From: Girardinichthys multiradiatus
Taxonomy: Eukaryota > Chordata > Actinopteri > Cyprinodontiformes > Goodeidae
Assembly: GCF_021462225.1 (NCBI RefSeq)
Contig: NC_061805.1
Coordinates: 49,948,860-50,012,859 of the forward strand
Direction of reading: 5' to 3'
Length of the DNA stretch: 64,000 nt
Below are positions 52,437-64,000 of the stretch, one piece after another (the first letter of the stretch is position 1; the number at the start of each line of letters is the position of its first letter). Position numbers and translations under genes: made by a program. A model generated the notes under the pieces. It searched no databases. It worked only from the letters and a program-made list of their open reading frames with translations, and was not told where the DNA came from.

Positions 52437-55400
52437 TGTGTCGTGGTATGGGGCTGTGTCATGGTATGGGGCTGTGTCATGGTATGGGGCTGTGTCATGG
52501 TATGGGGCTGTGTCATGGTATGGGGCTGTGTCATGGTATGGGGTTGTGTCGTGGTATGGGGTTGTATCGTGGTATGGGGCTGTGTCATGGTATGGGGTTG
52601 TGTCGTGGTATGGGGTTGTATCGTGGTATGGGGCTGTGTCATGGTATGGGGTTGTGTCGTGGTATGGGGTTGTATCGTGGTATGGGGCTGTGTCATGGTA
52701 TGGGGTTGTGTCATGGTATGGGGTTGTGTCATGGTATGGGGTTGTGTCATGGTATGGGGCTGTGTCATGGTATGGGGCTGTGTCATGGTATGGGGCTGTG
52801 TCATGGTATGGGGCTGTGTCATGGTATGGGGCTGTGTCATGGTATGGGGCTGTGTCATGGTATGGGGTTGTGTCGTGGTATGGGGTTGTATCGTGGTATG
52901 GGGCTGTGTCATGGTATGGGGTTGTGTCGTGGTATGGGGTTGTATCGTGGTATGGGGCTGTGTCATGGTATGGGGTTGTGTCGTGGTATGGGGTTGTATC
53001 GTGGTATGGGGCTGTGTCATGGTATGGGGTTGTGTCATGGTATGGGGTTGTGTCATGGTATGGGGTTGTGTCATGGTATGGGGTTGTATCGTGGTATGGG
53101 GTTGTGTCATGGTATGGGGTTGTGTCATGGTATGGGGTTGTATCGTGGTATGGGGCTGTGTCATGGTATGGGGCTGTGTCATTGTATGGGGTTGTATCGT
53201 GGTATGGGGCTGTGTCATGGTATGGGGCTGTTATGGTATGGGGCTGTGTCATGGTATGGGGTTGTGTCGTGGTATGGGGCTGTGTCATGGTATGGGGTTG
53301 TGTCATGGTATGGGGCTGTGTCATGGTATGGGGTTGTATCGTGGTATGGGGTTGTGTCATGGTATGGGGCTGTGTCATGGTATGGGGCTGTGTCATGGTA
53401 TGGGGTTGTGTCGTGGTATGGGGTTGTATCGTGGTATGGGGCTGTTATGGTATGGGGCTGTGTCATGGTATGGGGTTGTATCGTGGTATGGGGTTGTATC
53501 GTGGTATGGGGCTGTTATGGTATGGGGCTGTGTCATGGTATGGGGTTGTGTCATGGTATGGGGCTGTGTCATGGTATGGGGCTGTGTCATGGTATGGGGT
53601 TGTATCGTGGTATGGGGTTGTGTCATGGTATGGGGTTGTATTGTGGTATGGGGTTGTGTCATGGTATGGGTTGTGTCGTTGTATGGGGCTGTGTTGTGGT
53701 ATGGGTTGTGTCGTTGTATGGGGTTGTATCGTGGTATGGGGCTGTGTCATGGTATGGGGTTGTGTCATGGTATGGGTTGTGTCGTGGTATGGGGTTGTGT
53801 CGTGGTATGGGTTGTGTCGTTGTATGGGGCTGTGTCGTGGTATGGGGTTGTGTCGTGGTATGGGGTTGTGTCATGGTATGGGTTGTGTCGTTGTATGGGG
53901 CTGTGTCGTGGTATGGGTTGTGTCGTTGTATGGGGCTGTGTCGTGGTATGGGGTTGTGTCATGGTATGGGTTGTGTCGTTGTATGGGGCTGTGTCGTGGT
54001 ATGGGGTTGTGTCATGGTAGGGGTTGTGTCGTTGTATGGGGCTGTGTCATGGTAGGGGTTGTGTCGTTGTATGGGGTTGTGTCGTTGTATGGGGCTGTGT
54101 CATGGTATGGGTTGTGTCGTTGTATGGGGCTGTGTCATGGTATGGGTTGTGTCGTTGTATGGGGCTGTGTCGTGGTATGGGGCTGTGTCATGGTAGGGGT
54201 TGTGTCGTTGTATGGGGCTGTGTCATGGTAGGGGTTGTGTCGTTGTATGGGGCTGTGTCGTGGTATGGGGTTGTGTCGTGGTATGGGGTTGTGTCGTGGT
54301 ATGGGGTTGTATCGTGGTATGGGGTTGTGTCATGGTATGGGTTGTGTCGTGGTATGGGGCTGTGTCATGGTATGGGTTGTGTCGTTGTATGGGGTGGTAT
54401 CGTGGTATGGGGTTGTATCGTGGTATGGGGTTGTGTCGTGGTATGGGGCTGTGTCATGGTATGGGTTGTGTCGTTGTATGGGGCTGTGTCGTGGTATGGG
54501 GTTGTGTTGTTGTATGGGGCGATGTCGTGGTGTGGGGTTGTATCGTGGTATGGGGTTGTATCGTGGTATGGGGTTGTATCGTGGTATGGGGTTGTGTCGT
54601 GGTATGGGGTTGTATCGTGGTATGGGGTTGTATCGTGGTATGGGGTTGTGTCATGGTATGGGTTGTGTCGTGGTATGGGGTGGTATCGTGGTATGGGGTT
54701 GTATCGTGGTATGGGGTTGTGTCGTGGTATGGGGCTGTGTCATGGTATGGGTTGTGTCGTTGTATGGGGCTGTGTCGTGGTATGGGGTTGTGTTGTTGTA
54801 TGGGGCGATGTCGTGGTGTGGGGTTGTATCGTGGTATGGGGTTGTATCGTGGTATGGGGTTGTATCGTGGTATGGGGTTGTATCGTGGTATGGGGTTGTA
54901 TCGTGGTATGGGGTTGTATCGTGGTATGGGGTTGTGTCGTGGTATGGGTTGTGTCGTGGTATGGGGCTGTGTCGTGGTATGGGGTTGTGTCATGGTATGG
55001 GTTGTGTCGTTGTATGGGGCTGTGTCGTGGTATGGGGTTGTGTCATGGTAGGGGTTGTGTCGTTGTATGGGGCTGTGTCATGGTAGGGGTTGTGTCGTTG
55101 TATGGGGTTGTGTCGTTGTATGGGGCTGTGTCATGGTATGGGTTGTGTCGTTGTATGGGGCTGTGTCGTTGTATGGGGCTGTGTCATGGTATGGGTTGTG
55201 TCGTTGTATGGGGCTGTGTCGTGGTATGGGGCTGTGTCATGGTAGGGGTTGTGTCGTTGTATGGGGCTGTGTCATGGTAGGGGTTGTGTCGTTGTATGGG
55301 GCTGTGTCGTGGTATGGGGTTGTGTCGTGGTATGGGGTTGTGTCGTGGTATGGGGTTGTATCGTGGTATGGGGTTGTGTCATGGTATGGGTTGTGTCGTG

Positions 55401-56094
55401 GTATGGGGCTGTGTCATGGTATGGGTTGTGTCGTTGTATGGGGTGGTATCGTGGTATGGGGTTGTATCGTGGTATGGGGTTGTGTTGTGGTATGGGGCTG
55501 TGTCATGGTATGGGTTGTGTCGTTGTATGGGGCTGTGTCGTGGTATGGGGTTGTGTTGTTGTATGGGGCGATGTCGTGGTGTGGGGTTGTATCGTGGTAT
55601 GGGGTTGTATCGTGGTATGGGGTTGTATCGTGGTATGGGGTTGTGTCGTGGTATGGGGTTGTATCGAGGTATGGGGTTGTGTCATGGTATGGGTTGTGTC
55701 GTGGTATGGGGCTGTGTCATGGTATGGGGTTGTATCGTGGTATGGGGTTGTGTCGTGGTATGGGGCTGTGTCATGGTATGGGTTGTGTCGTTGTATGGGG
55801 TGGTATCGTGGTATGGGGTTGTATCGTGGTATGGGGTTGTGTCGTGGTATGGGGCTGTGTCATGGTATGGGTTGTGTCGTTGTATGGGGCTGTGTCGTGG
55901 TATGGGGTTGTGTCGTGGTATGGGGCGATGTCGTGGTGTGGGGTTGTATCGTGGTATGGGGTTGTATCGTGGTATGGGGTTGTATCGTGGTATGGGGTTG
56001 TATCGTGGTATGGGGTTGTATCGTGGTATGGGGTTGTATCGTGGTATGGGGTTGTATCGTGGTATGGGGTTGTGTCGTGGTATGGGGTTGTGTC
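52437..56094. repeat. Large minisatellite, about 18-bp unit, about 200 copies (3.66 kb)
   Basis: Unit TC(A/G)TGGTATGGGG(C/T)TGT(G/A). The first 1.2 kb is nearly pure 18-mers; three 16-base units (GGGGCTGTTATGG) occur near 53230, 53440 and 53510. After about 53660, 17-base units with GGG and units with TCGTTG become common, and a 1.03-1.05-kb block is duplicated (see findings). Long frames of up to 677 codons on both strands come from the lack of stop codons in the unit and are not genes. Confidence 0.97.
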
Positions 56095-57239
56095 AGTGCT
56101 TTTGGCCAAGGTTTTAGGGCAACAAATGCCGTCTTAAAGATCCCATCTTTTCCACGGTCAAGACGATGGAAAACCTCATTCTGCACATATTGCTAAGCCC
56201 CGGCTGAGGAAGAACAGGGTACAGTTGTTGACCTGGCTTGCCTGCAGTCCTGACTTGGTCTCAGTAAGGAACACATTGACAACTCTGTGCTGTAGGAGAC
56301 CTGAGGATTTGTTTGCAGGACAAATGGGAGAAAAAAACCCTCTGGAGGCCTTCATGGTTTGACATTCTCAATGCCAGATAGTATTTTATTGTTTGGAGAT
56401 GGAATGGGAACATTATAAAATGGGAAAAGAAAAAACATGGGAAGAATCTAAAATCTAAAACGTTATTTTAAAAATGTTTTTTTTTTTTTTTTTTGTAAAC
56501 AAAATCTTTTTTTCGTTCTTTGATGGTAGAAACCAGTTTAATGGTGGCATTAATTTGAGGATTTAAAAAGGCATTAGTGATTTCATCACTTTCTGGCCTG
56601 AAAGGAGCAATAAGTGTTGGGCAGAAAGAAAACAACACAATTCTGTCAGTGAGTTTGCTTTGTGGTTTTGAGATAAAATGGGCCGACTTACAACAGAGCA
56701 GTGAACTGAGTAGGAACACTGTAAAAAAAGAAAATTTGAGAATGTTTATTTGTTTTTCACCAGCGACTAGTCTGAAAAAAATCCTAACATGTCTTCCTGC
56801 AACCGTCCAACAGATGTTGCCTAAAATAAAGGCTGAAAACGATTGGCTGTGAGTCCGCAGTGATGTCAGCGCACCTCTGCAGCTGGGGTGGGGGACAGTG
56901 GCGCAGTTTGTTTCTCTGTGGGGGCGGTTGGAGGCCAGCAGTGATTGTGGTTCGGTCGCAGACGGGTGAAGGTGTCCCTGGCGACTCCGGCTCAAAGGGA
57001 GGAGCTAAAATAAGAACAAATATGTCTAAACTCACACGCATGTAAAAATCCACTATAAGGTTCTGTGTGTGTGCGAAACATGAAGCAGGTGGCTAACAGT
57101 TTAGGGCCCAACATGGCGGCGGTGTTTCGTACAAACTACCTCTGAAAGAACAGAGCTGCTTTTCCCAGGAGTTGATGGGTGACTGACGTTGTTGTGATGA
57201 TGTTGGAGCTGGCGTGTTCATGAATGTGTGTACATGCTC

Positions 57240-57242
<3 letters not shown>
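56095..57242. other. Intergenic; short frames only
   Basis: A T-run at about 56477-56494. 'aacatggcggcggtg' at 57110-57124 fits a YY1 motif, followed by a 10-codon frame; nothing more supports a gene start. Confidence 0.35.

Positions 57243-57270
<28 letters not shown>
57243..57270. repeat. (TG)n microsatellite
   Basis: Uninterrupted dinucleotide run of about 14 units. Confidence 0.95.
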
Positions 57271-57271
<1 letters not shown>

Positions 57272-57571
57272 GGGTCTGGGTCAAAAACTGGGGGTTTGTG
57301 GGATCCCCTCACATCCCCAAACATAAACCTATCAGAGCCTCTCTGGTGATTGAAGGCGACTTTCTTTACAAATTATGCTGCAGATTGTGATGAAGCACAC
57401 ACACACACGCTCTGAGCTGATGTTTTAGCTATGTGTGTGTGTGTATGTTATGGGAAGAACCGAGACAGAGAGGGATGCTGGGAAGGAGGTCGTGATGTGA
57501 CGTCACCCTGTGATGCTCCTCCGCCCACATCCGCTCCCCTCCCCATCATCTCCATCCCTTTTACTCTACAG

Positions 57572-57573
<2 letters not shown>

Positions 57574-57648
<75 letters not shown>
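57574..57648. repeat. (TG)n microsatellite, long
   Basis: About 37 uninterrupted TG units, forming a shadow of CVCVCV on plus and HTHTHT on minus. Confidence 0.97.
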
Positions 57649-57649
<1 letters not shown>

Positions 57650-60599
57650 CTGTGTACAGTGATGACACAGCCCAGGTCATGTGACTGTGGAGGTGGTGCT
57701 GATGTTGGGAAAAAGAGGAGGAGAAAGTGACCCGGAGCAGAAATCACCTGCTCGACGGATCCAACATGGAGGCCCAAACCGGAAGGGAAAGCGTTTTCTG
57801 GACATTTCAACAGAACGTCAACGTCCACGAACATGTTTGTCTTCAGTAAGCCCCCCTACAGACACGTGCAGCTCATGATGACTCGTAGAAATGAAGAAAG
57901 TCATGAAGAAACGCTTTTCTTTCATCCTGAAACAGCAGCTGAGCAGAGAAGCTTACTGCATGTTTTACAGTTTTAAGGTCAGATTTCCTTCCTCAATGTA
58001 GCATTTTTAGTTTAAATAAAACATTTGAAGGACATTAGATAGTCTAGACTCACACATGTGAGCTTTTAGGACTCTAAATTGCACCAGTAATGAGTCTATA
58101 GATCATTAGCAGATGACAGAGAGGTTAAATAGCTCCAGTGATTTCTCTCTGATCATTACTCTGCTCTCCTAATTGTTTCTTCAGGATATCTTTCCCATCA
58201 ATACGGCTGTCGATTCGGATCAATTACTCATTGCAGGTGATGTAACTCACAGCCGAAACGAATAAAGCTACATCAGCACTGTTGATGGTTTTAGAAGGTG
58301 AACTTTGTTTGGACGGATCTGTTCTGAATCCTGGCTGAACATGCAGGGAGAAACGTGGATCTTATCCATTTTTACTGGACCAAAACATTCCTGTAACCTG
58401 TTCTGCTGTTTATGCTATGGATCTGAACCAACAGAAGTCGGGAACCTGTTTTTCTGTCTTTGCACAGAAAGGTTTAACAGTTTTCCTCTGATTTTCCAAT
58501 TTTCATACACATCATCATTTAGGTCTGCAAACCAAACCCAGGTTGCAATATGTCTGAGATTGTAAAATGTGAGAACTAAGAATTTTAGATTAATTTTTAC
58601 AGATTAATAAGAATTTAATAAGATTTATTAATGAGAATATATGCAATGACTTAAGTAAAATCCCTCAATTGTCCTTCTAGTTTCAATTACTGGGATTGAT
58701 TTTAGGACATCTTTGGTCTTGATGGAATATCTTGGAGCTGTTTGCTTGCTGACATGTTCAGTTAAACTCCAGCTGCTCTAGATCCTTCTTTTTATATTCA
58801 GATTAAGTTTTTTGCAGCTGCAAAAACAGGATCTGAACTTTGAACTGATATTTTTCCCTTTTTTTTCCTTCTGATTGGGTGGTGTGCAGCAAACACCTCC
58901 CTGAGGTTTATAATCTGTGCTGGAGAAGCTCAGCTCCTCGGAGAGGATTACAGCAGCAAATTAGCCTGAGCAGACCTGATCCATCTGAGCTCAGCAGACG
59001 CTGTGGTGGAGAAATCCAACAGACCCTCAACCCAAACAGAGGAGGCCAAAACCAAGTGGAAAATTTGGTTTATTCTGCTGCTGAAAACCTTCTCTGGTGC
59101 CTGTTGCTGCTTTTGCAAGTTGCAAATAAAAATAAATTAAGTTAAAAATCAAAAATGTGAAAATGATCACTGTGAAATGTGCGTTATTTGGTGGTGAAAT
59201 ATTTGTTTGTTGAATAACTGTACATTTTATTTTAAATTAAACATTTTTTTATTGTCCCTAATTATTTTTAATTACACAAACACTGCCTGGTCCAGTTTCT
59301 CTGTAAAGCAAATGAAACACAAACATAATTTAATTTCTATAAAACAGGAGGCCTTGTGTGATTTAAATTCCTATTTTTTATAAGTTTGATTTTTTTTTCC
59401 AGCATTTATCTCATGTTTAACTGTAACAATTTAAATCCAAAGAATAAAAAATAAAATCTATATGATCCATCGAAAAAATCATCAGAAACTGGAAACAAAA
59501 TAGGAAAAACGTGCAACAAAAAATCAGATTCTTCCTTTGGTTAATAAATCTTTATTATTCATTAAGAGCAGAATGTGGACAAACGAGTTCCGTCTTTATT
59601 GGCTTGTAATGGCGCCTTTTATCCAAAAAGATAAAAGGCTTGAAAAAGGGTCACGGTTTGTTAAAGAAAATAAAAATGATACATTCCTGCAGAATTATTC
59701 AAATTATAATCCCCAAAACGGCAACAAAAGGCGGCAACAAAAGCTCACCAGTCGAGCGACAATAAACCTTTTTCAGAAACTGGGCCTGGTCTGCATGGCT
59801 CACAAATCCCAGTTTTACTCCAGCAAGTTGGGAAAAATCTCCCAGTTTCTTACATACTTCATTACTGCTCCTCAAACTGATTTGCTTGGCCTCTTCCTGC
59901 TCCTCCTGCGGGAAAATCTCACGCAAATTTGAAAGGAGACAAATCTTGAAATGACAGAAATTAGAATGTGGTCCTCTAAAGGCCCTAGAAAAGAAAGTTC
60001 TCTGCATGTGCAATTTAAATAAAAACGAATTTTGAGAGAAAATTTGATAAACATTAATGATGTGCTTGGAAAGACATCAAGAATAATCCTAATGATCGAA
60101 TAAGCAGCAGGCAGAGCAGGAGCTGATTATCCCGCTGGGAACAAACACCAGGAGTGCAGGAGCTTCCAGCAACAGATGTCCAGGCACAATTCTCGGCTTG
60201 GATTGGGATTTTTACAAGAATTGCGTTTGGACAATCAGCAGCTAGAGCCCAAAAACACAAAATACTTAGAACACGAGTTTGACTAGAAATAAAAGGATTA
60301 AAAGTGAAAGCGTCAGCTCCAGGTTTCCAGTTGTTCAAAGTGAGACCATCATCAGCAGCAGGGTTTTCTCACTCATCCGGTTCCAGATGCTAAGTAAAGG
60401 CGCTTTCTGGATTACCAGAAATATTCCAGAAATAGGACCAAACCAATCGTCTGAACCAGCTGCAGAGTGGGGACAAACTCATCACCGCCATATCTGCACC
60501 TGTTACGACGCATTTTTCTCTTCCATCCATCCATCCATCTTCCCCCTCCTCCCTCTGAAAAAAGCTCCAAAAAAGATGCAACTGTCGCACAGCTGCGCT
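57650..60599. other. Intergenic; possible minus-strand 3' end near 59.5 kb
   Basis: No host gene recognised. Several TTTATT hexamers (AATAAA on the minus strand) cluster at 59540-59600. If the CpG-rich region near 60.8 kb is a minus-strand promoter, these could end its transcript; this is a guess. Confidence 0.3.
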
Positions 60600-61020
60600 T
60601 CTTTTCCATCTGCGCCTTTTCCCAACAGAAACACCCGCTAAGAGAACTAACGTCCCGCTGGTCTGCACTGTGCACCTGCTCCTCCGCGGTTAGCTCCAGT
60701 ATTGGAAAGTGGGAGCAGGAGGCTCCTGCAGCGCTGAGGAGGAGCCGGAGAGGCGGGCAGAGAGGCATGATGCTTCCCGGTCTGCACGCACGGCGGACGG
60801 GGTGCGAGCGGAAGGCTTACCGCTCATGTCCCTCCTCCTCCTGCAGCTCCTCCTCCTCCCTGCAGCCCGATGTGGTGGCCCTTTTCTGGGGCTCCTCCAA
60901 CAATAAGCGCCGGTGCGTCCATGTCACCGAGAGAGAAAGCTCCAGAGTGGGGCCGCTCCGCTCTTGGTACTGAGATTTGAATAAACACATACACACGCAC
61001 CGCGGGGGTGATGATAAATG
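60600..61020 (-). promoter_or_regulatory. CpG-rich region with possible minus-strand first exon
   Basis: GC- and CpG-rich compared with all DNA within several kb. On the minus strand GGGACATGAGCG is followed at 60820 by GTAAGC, a good donor, giving a possible 7-base coding start (ATG at 60827). An upstream minus ATG near 60919 opens a short frame that closes at TGA overlapping this ATG. No downstream exon was identified. Confidence 0.3.
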
Positions 61021-61164
61021 CCTATTGTACCCCGGAGGAGGAGGAGGAGGAGAAGTAATGAATCTGCACTGAGGGAGAGAGGGAAAGAGGAGCTCTTAAA
61101 GGAACAACACGCTCCTTTTCTCCATTTCTGATCACAACTGAAACACTGTTAACCCCGCCGCTCA

Positions 61165-61778
61165 TACACTGCACACCAACACACTGCACACCAACACACT
61201 GCACACCAACACACTCCACACCAACACACTGCACACCAACACACTGCACACCAACACACTGCACACCAACACACTGCACACCAACACACTGCACACCAAC
61301 ACACTCCACACCAACACACTGCACACCAACACACTGCACACCAACACACTGCACACCAACACACTCCACACACACACTGCACACCAACACACTCCACACC
61401 AACACACTCCACACCAACACACTGCACACCAACACACTCCACACCAACACACTGCACACCAACACACTGCACACCAACACACTGCACACCAACACACTGC
61501 ACACCAACACACTGCACACACACACTGCACACCAACACACTGCACACCAACACACTCCACACCAACACACTGCACACCAACACACTGCACACCAACACAC
61601 TACACACCAACACACTCCACACCAACACACTGCACACCAACACACTCCACACACACACTGCACACCAACACACTCCACACCAACACACTCCACACCAACA
61701 CACTCCACACCAACACACTGCACACCAACACACTCCACACCAACACACTCCACACACACACTGCACACCAACACACTA
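61165..61778. repeat. Minisatellite, 15-bp unit, about 41 copies
   Basis: Unit CACTGCACACCAACA, with CTCC variants in place of CTGC and several 13-base units with CACACACAC. Repetitive minus-strand frames (CVGVQ) are shadows. Confidence 0.96.
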
Positions 61779-61783
61779 CTGTA

Positions 61784-62329
61784 ACGCACACACAGCTGTG
61801 TGAATGACGTTGTCCTTCCTCAGCTGGAGCTCCTGGAGACTTCCCCTCACTGGTGATGCGATGCAGAAAAAACAAAAACAGCAACAATAAACAACAGTCT
61901 CCATGCAGTCCCTGTGAGCCCCATCTCTGCAAGAGAAAAGCCTTTTTAAAAAGAAATTTTGTTTTAATGCATCACAAATAAGCATCAACATCAATTTTCG
62001 TTTATTTGTTTGCATTTTCCAATCACATTCAAAAACGTTTTACTTTAATCAAACATTAATACTAAGTAGGATTACATAAATGTATTGAAGGGAATAACAC
62101 CAGTGTGATATTTAATAAAGGACCATAACATGAAACAGGTCACACAATTGCACTAATAGAAGGTAACAATAGATTTAAAGATATATTTCGTTTGAAATAA
62201 TTAGGCTCAAGACCAGGATGCATAAACCAGAGGGAAAAGTTAGGCCAGTTTATACTTAATTAATAATACTTCAGTTTCTTTAAAGATTTCTAAAGAAGGT
62301 TCATCACTTTGTTGCATACAGAAAATTCA
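61784..62329. other. Intergenic, AT-rich
   Basis: Nothing recognised. Confidence 0.35.
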
Positions 62330-63130
62330 AGTTAAATAAAAACAAACAGTACAATTACAGTACAGTAAAATTAATTTAATCCAATAATAATCTACTTTAT
62401 TGATACCAGCTCACTCTTGTTCCAGCCCAATTCAGTGTGATTCCACTTCAAATACATACAGTCCAATTCAAGTCATTTTTAACCCAGTTAAATTCAGTCC
62501 AGTCCAATTTAATCCAATACAGTGCAGTCGGATTCTAATCAAGATAATTATAATTCCAATTCAAATTACATTAAATACAGATCTACATTTATTTAGGATG
62601 TTTACATTCTTAAATTAGTCAGTAAAATTAATTATACTAAAATATTATCCAAGTCAATTTAAAAACAGCCCCATGTGTTTCATTTGTCCTAGTAAAAATC
62701 AGCAGAATACAGTTTCATTATAAAACAGATTTGGATTCAACTGGACCATATTTTCTAATTCAATCTGAAGTCTATAGTCTACTTTAGTCCGGGTTAGCAT
62801 CATTCAAATATCAATTTCAATTAAATCAATTCAACCAATTAGTCCTATTTAATCCAGTTTGATTCGATGAGGTAAAGCTTTATCAAAATATCTCCATTAA
62901 GACCATCAATCCATTCTCTATACTGTCCAATTTAACACTTACACTGAACACATTGCAGATAAATTCAGTTACATGCGGTCTAATCAGATAAATTATATTT
63001 GAATTATAATTATAATCCAATTCGATACAGTTCTGAATTAAATCCACTTACACACATTTACAATCCAGTTTTGAATTAGATTTTATATTGTGAGTCAAAT
63101 TCAAACATACAGTTCTACTTCATTAGATCT
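62330..63130. repeat. Diverged low-complexity repeat (CCAATTCAG-like words)
   Basis: Words such as 'ccaattca', 'cagtcca' and 'aatttaatcca' recur at irregular spacing for about 800 bp, as expected of an old, decayed short tandem repeat. No gene. Confidence 0.45.
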
Positions 63131-63139
63131 TAAGTCATA

Positions 63140-64000
63140 CAGGTCCTTCTCAAAATATTAGCATATTGTGATAAAGTTAATTATTTTCCATAATTTCATG
63201 ATGAAAATTTAACATTCATATATTTTAGATTCATTGCACACTAACTGAAATATTTCAGGTCTTTTATTGTCTTAATACGGATGATTTTGGCATACAGCTC
63301 ATGAAAACCAAAAATTCCTATCTCACAAAATTAGCATATCATTAAAAGGGTCTCTAAACGAGCTATGAACCTAATCATCTGAATCAACGAGTTAACTCTA
63401 AACACCTGCAAAAGATTCCTGAGGCCTTTAAAACTCCCAGCCTGGTTCATCACTCAAAACCCCAATCATGGGTAAGACTGCCGACCTGACTGCTGTCCAG
63501 AAGGCCACTATTGACACCCTCAAGCAAGAGGGTAAGACACAGAAAGAAATTTCTGAACGAATAGGCTGTTCCCAGAGTGCTGTATCAAGGCACCTCAGTG
63601 GGAAGTCTGTGGGAAGGAAAAAGTGTGGCAGAAAACGCTGCACAACGAGAAGAGGTGACCGGACCCTGAGGAAGATTGTGGAGAAGGGCCGATTCAAGAT
63701 CCTTGGGGGACCTGCGGAAGCAGTGGACTGAGTCTGGAGTAGAAACATCCAGAGCCACCGTGCACAGGCGTGTGCAGGAAATGGGCTACAGGTGCCGCAT
63801 TCCCCAGGTCAAGCCACTTTTGAACCAGAAACAGCGGCAGAAGCGCCTGACCTGGGCTACAGAGAAGCAGCACTGGACTGTTGCTCAGTGGTCCAAAGTA
63901 CTTTTTTCGGATGAAAGCAAATTCTGCATGTCATTCGGAAATCATGGTGCCAGAGTCTGGAGGAAGACTGGGGAGAAGGAAATGCCAAAATGCCAGAAGT
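63140..64000 (+). mobile_element. Tc1-like transposon, copy D, cut by window end
   Basis: TA at 63138-63139, a complete 200-bp inverted repeat at 63140-63339, then transposase coding on the plus strand up to the window end. Opposite orientation to copies A, B and C. Confidence 0.94.
63468..64000 (+). pseudogene. Transposase of copy D, frameshifted, partial
   Basis: Starts at the same ATG as copy A. It shifts frame at about 63692-63702 with the same one-base difference as copy B (GRFKILGG in place of GRFQTLGD) and stops at 63729-63731. The second half of the DNA-binding domain and the first catalytic Asp are readable in another frame. The C-terminus is outside the window. Confidence 0.9.

Noticed and set aside
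52437..56094. G-quadruplex array
   Set aside because: GGGG tracts are 13-14 bases apart, longer than usual loops. Only noted as strand-asymmetric.
52198..56196. Very long ORFs (up to 677 codons plus, 366 minus) with WYGAVS, MVWGC or QPHT repeats
   Set aside because: They lie in a tandem array whose unit lacks stop codons in several frames. Frames change at each 17- or 16-base unit. No start context or domain.
57110..57145. Gene start at 'aacatggcggcggtg'
   Set aside because: The frame closes after ten codons and no donor follows.
60819..60827. First exon of STXBP1, expected by human gene order
   Set aside because: The possible start reads Met-Ser-Gly, whereas STXBP1 begins Met-Ala-Pro. No other STXBP1 exon was seen.
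61022..61932. Cys/Val-rich minus ORFs (CVGVQ repeats)
   Set aside because: Products of the 15-bp array, open in three overlapping frames at once.

Overview
The window is vertebrate nuclear DNA from a ray-finned fish. It has spliced genes with GT-AG introns, a single-coding-exon UDP-glucuronosyltransferase of the fish UGT5 type, DANA/Mermaid-type SINEs, Tc1-like elements with 200-bp inverted repeats, a BEL/Pao retrotransposon and fish-style LINE scraps. The repeat mix suggests a percomorph, perhaps a cyprinodontiform. That last guess rests on general impression only.

Three host genes can be supported. A UGT5-like enzyme gene is on the minus strand at 303-1883. The C-terminal half of an NSP-family adaptor, best matched to SH2D3C, runs on the plus strand in six exons at 21012-26793. 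A complete five-exon torsin, best matched to TOR2A, runs on the plus strand at 33660-39644. SH2D3C followed by TOR2A on the same strand is also the order I recall for human 9q34.11, which supports both names. No other host gene is convincing. A 102-codon ORF with one membrane segment (29098-29406, minus) and a CpG-rich stretch with a possible minus-strand first exon (about 60.6-61.0 kb) are flagged at low confidence.

Most of the rest is repeats. 2-10 kb: an interspersed repeat, a broken Tc1-like element nested in a longer element that carries a THAP-like mini-exon, and a structurally intact Tc1-like transposon (copy A) with an open 334-aa DD34E transposase. 10.9-18.6 kb: a 7.7-kb BEL/Pao element on the minus strand with two 624-bp LTRs that differ at only about four sites, but a gag-pol frame broken at least four times. 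30-31, 40.5-42.1 and 63.1-64.0 kb: three more copies (B, C, D) of the copy-A family, all defective. tor2a intron 1: a 1.06-kb array of a 12-bp unit and a 375-bp hAT-type MITE. 42-50 kb: DNA-transposon and LINE remnants, a TIR-bounded MITE and a SINE with a long hairpin. 52.4-56.1 kb: a 3.66-kb array of about 18-bp units with a roughly 1.04-kb higher-order duplication. 61.2-61.8 kb: an array of a 15-bp unit.

The genes do not form a pathway. UGT5 is an ER glucuronidation enzyme, SH2D3C is a signalling adaptor and TOR2A is an ER-lumen AAA+ protein. I found no clearly new biological system. The best leads are the shared frameshift lineage of the Tc1-like copies, the young but broken BEL element, the THAP-like exon in a mobile element, the unplaced membrane ORF beside a primer-binding-site-like motif, and the higher-order structure of the large minisatellite.
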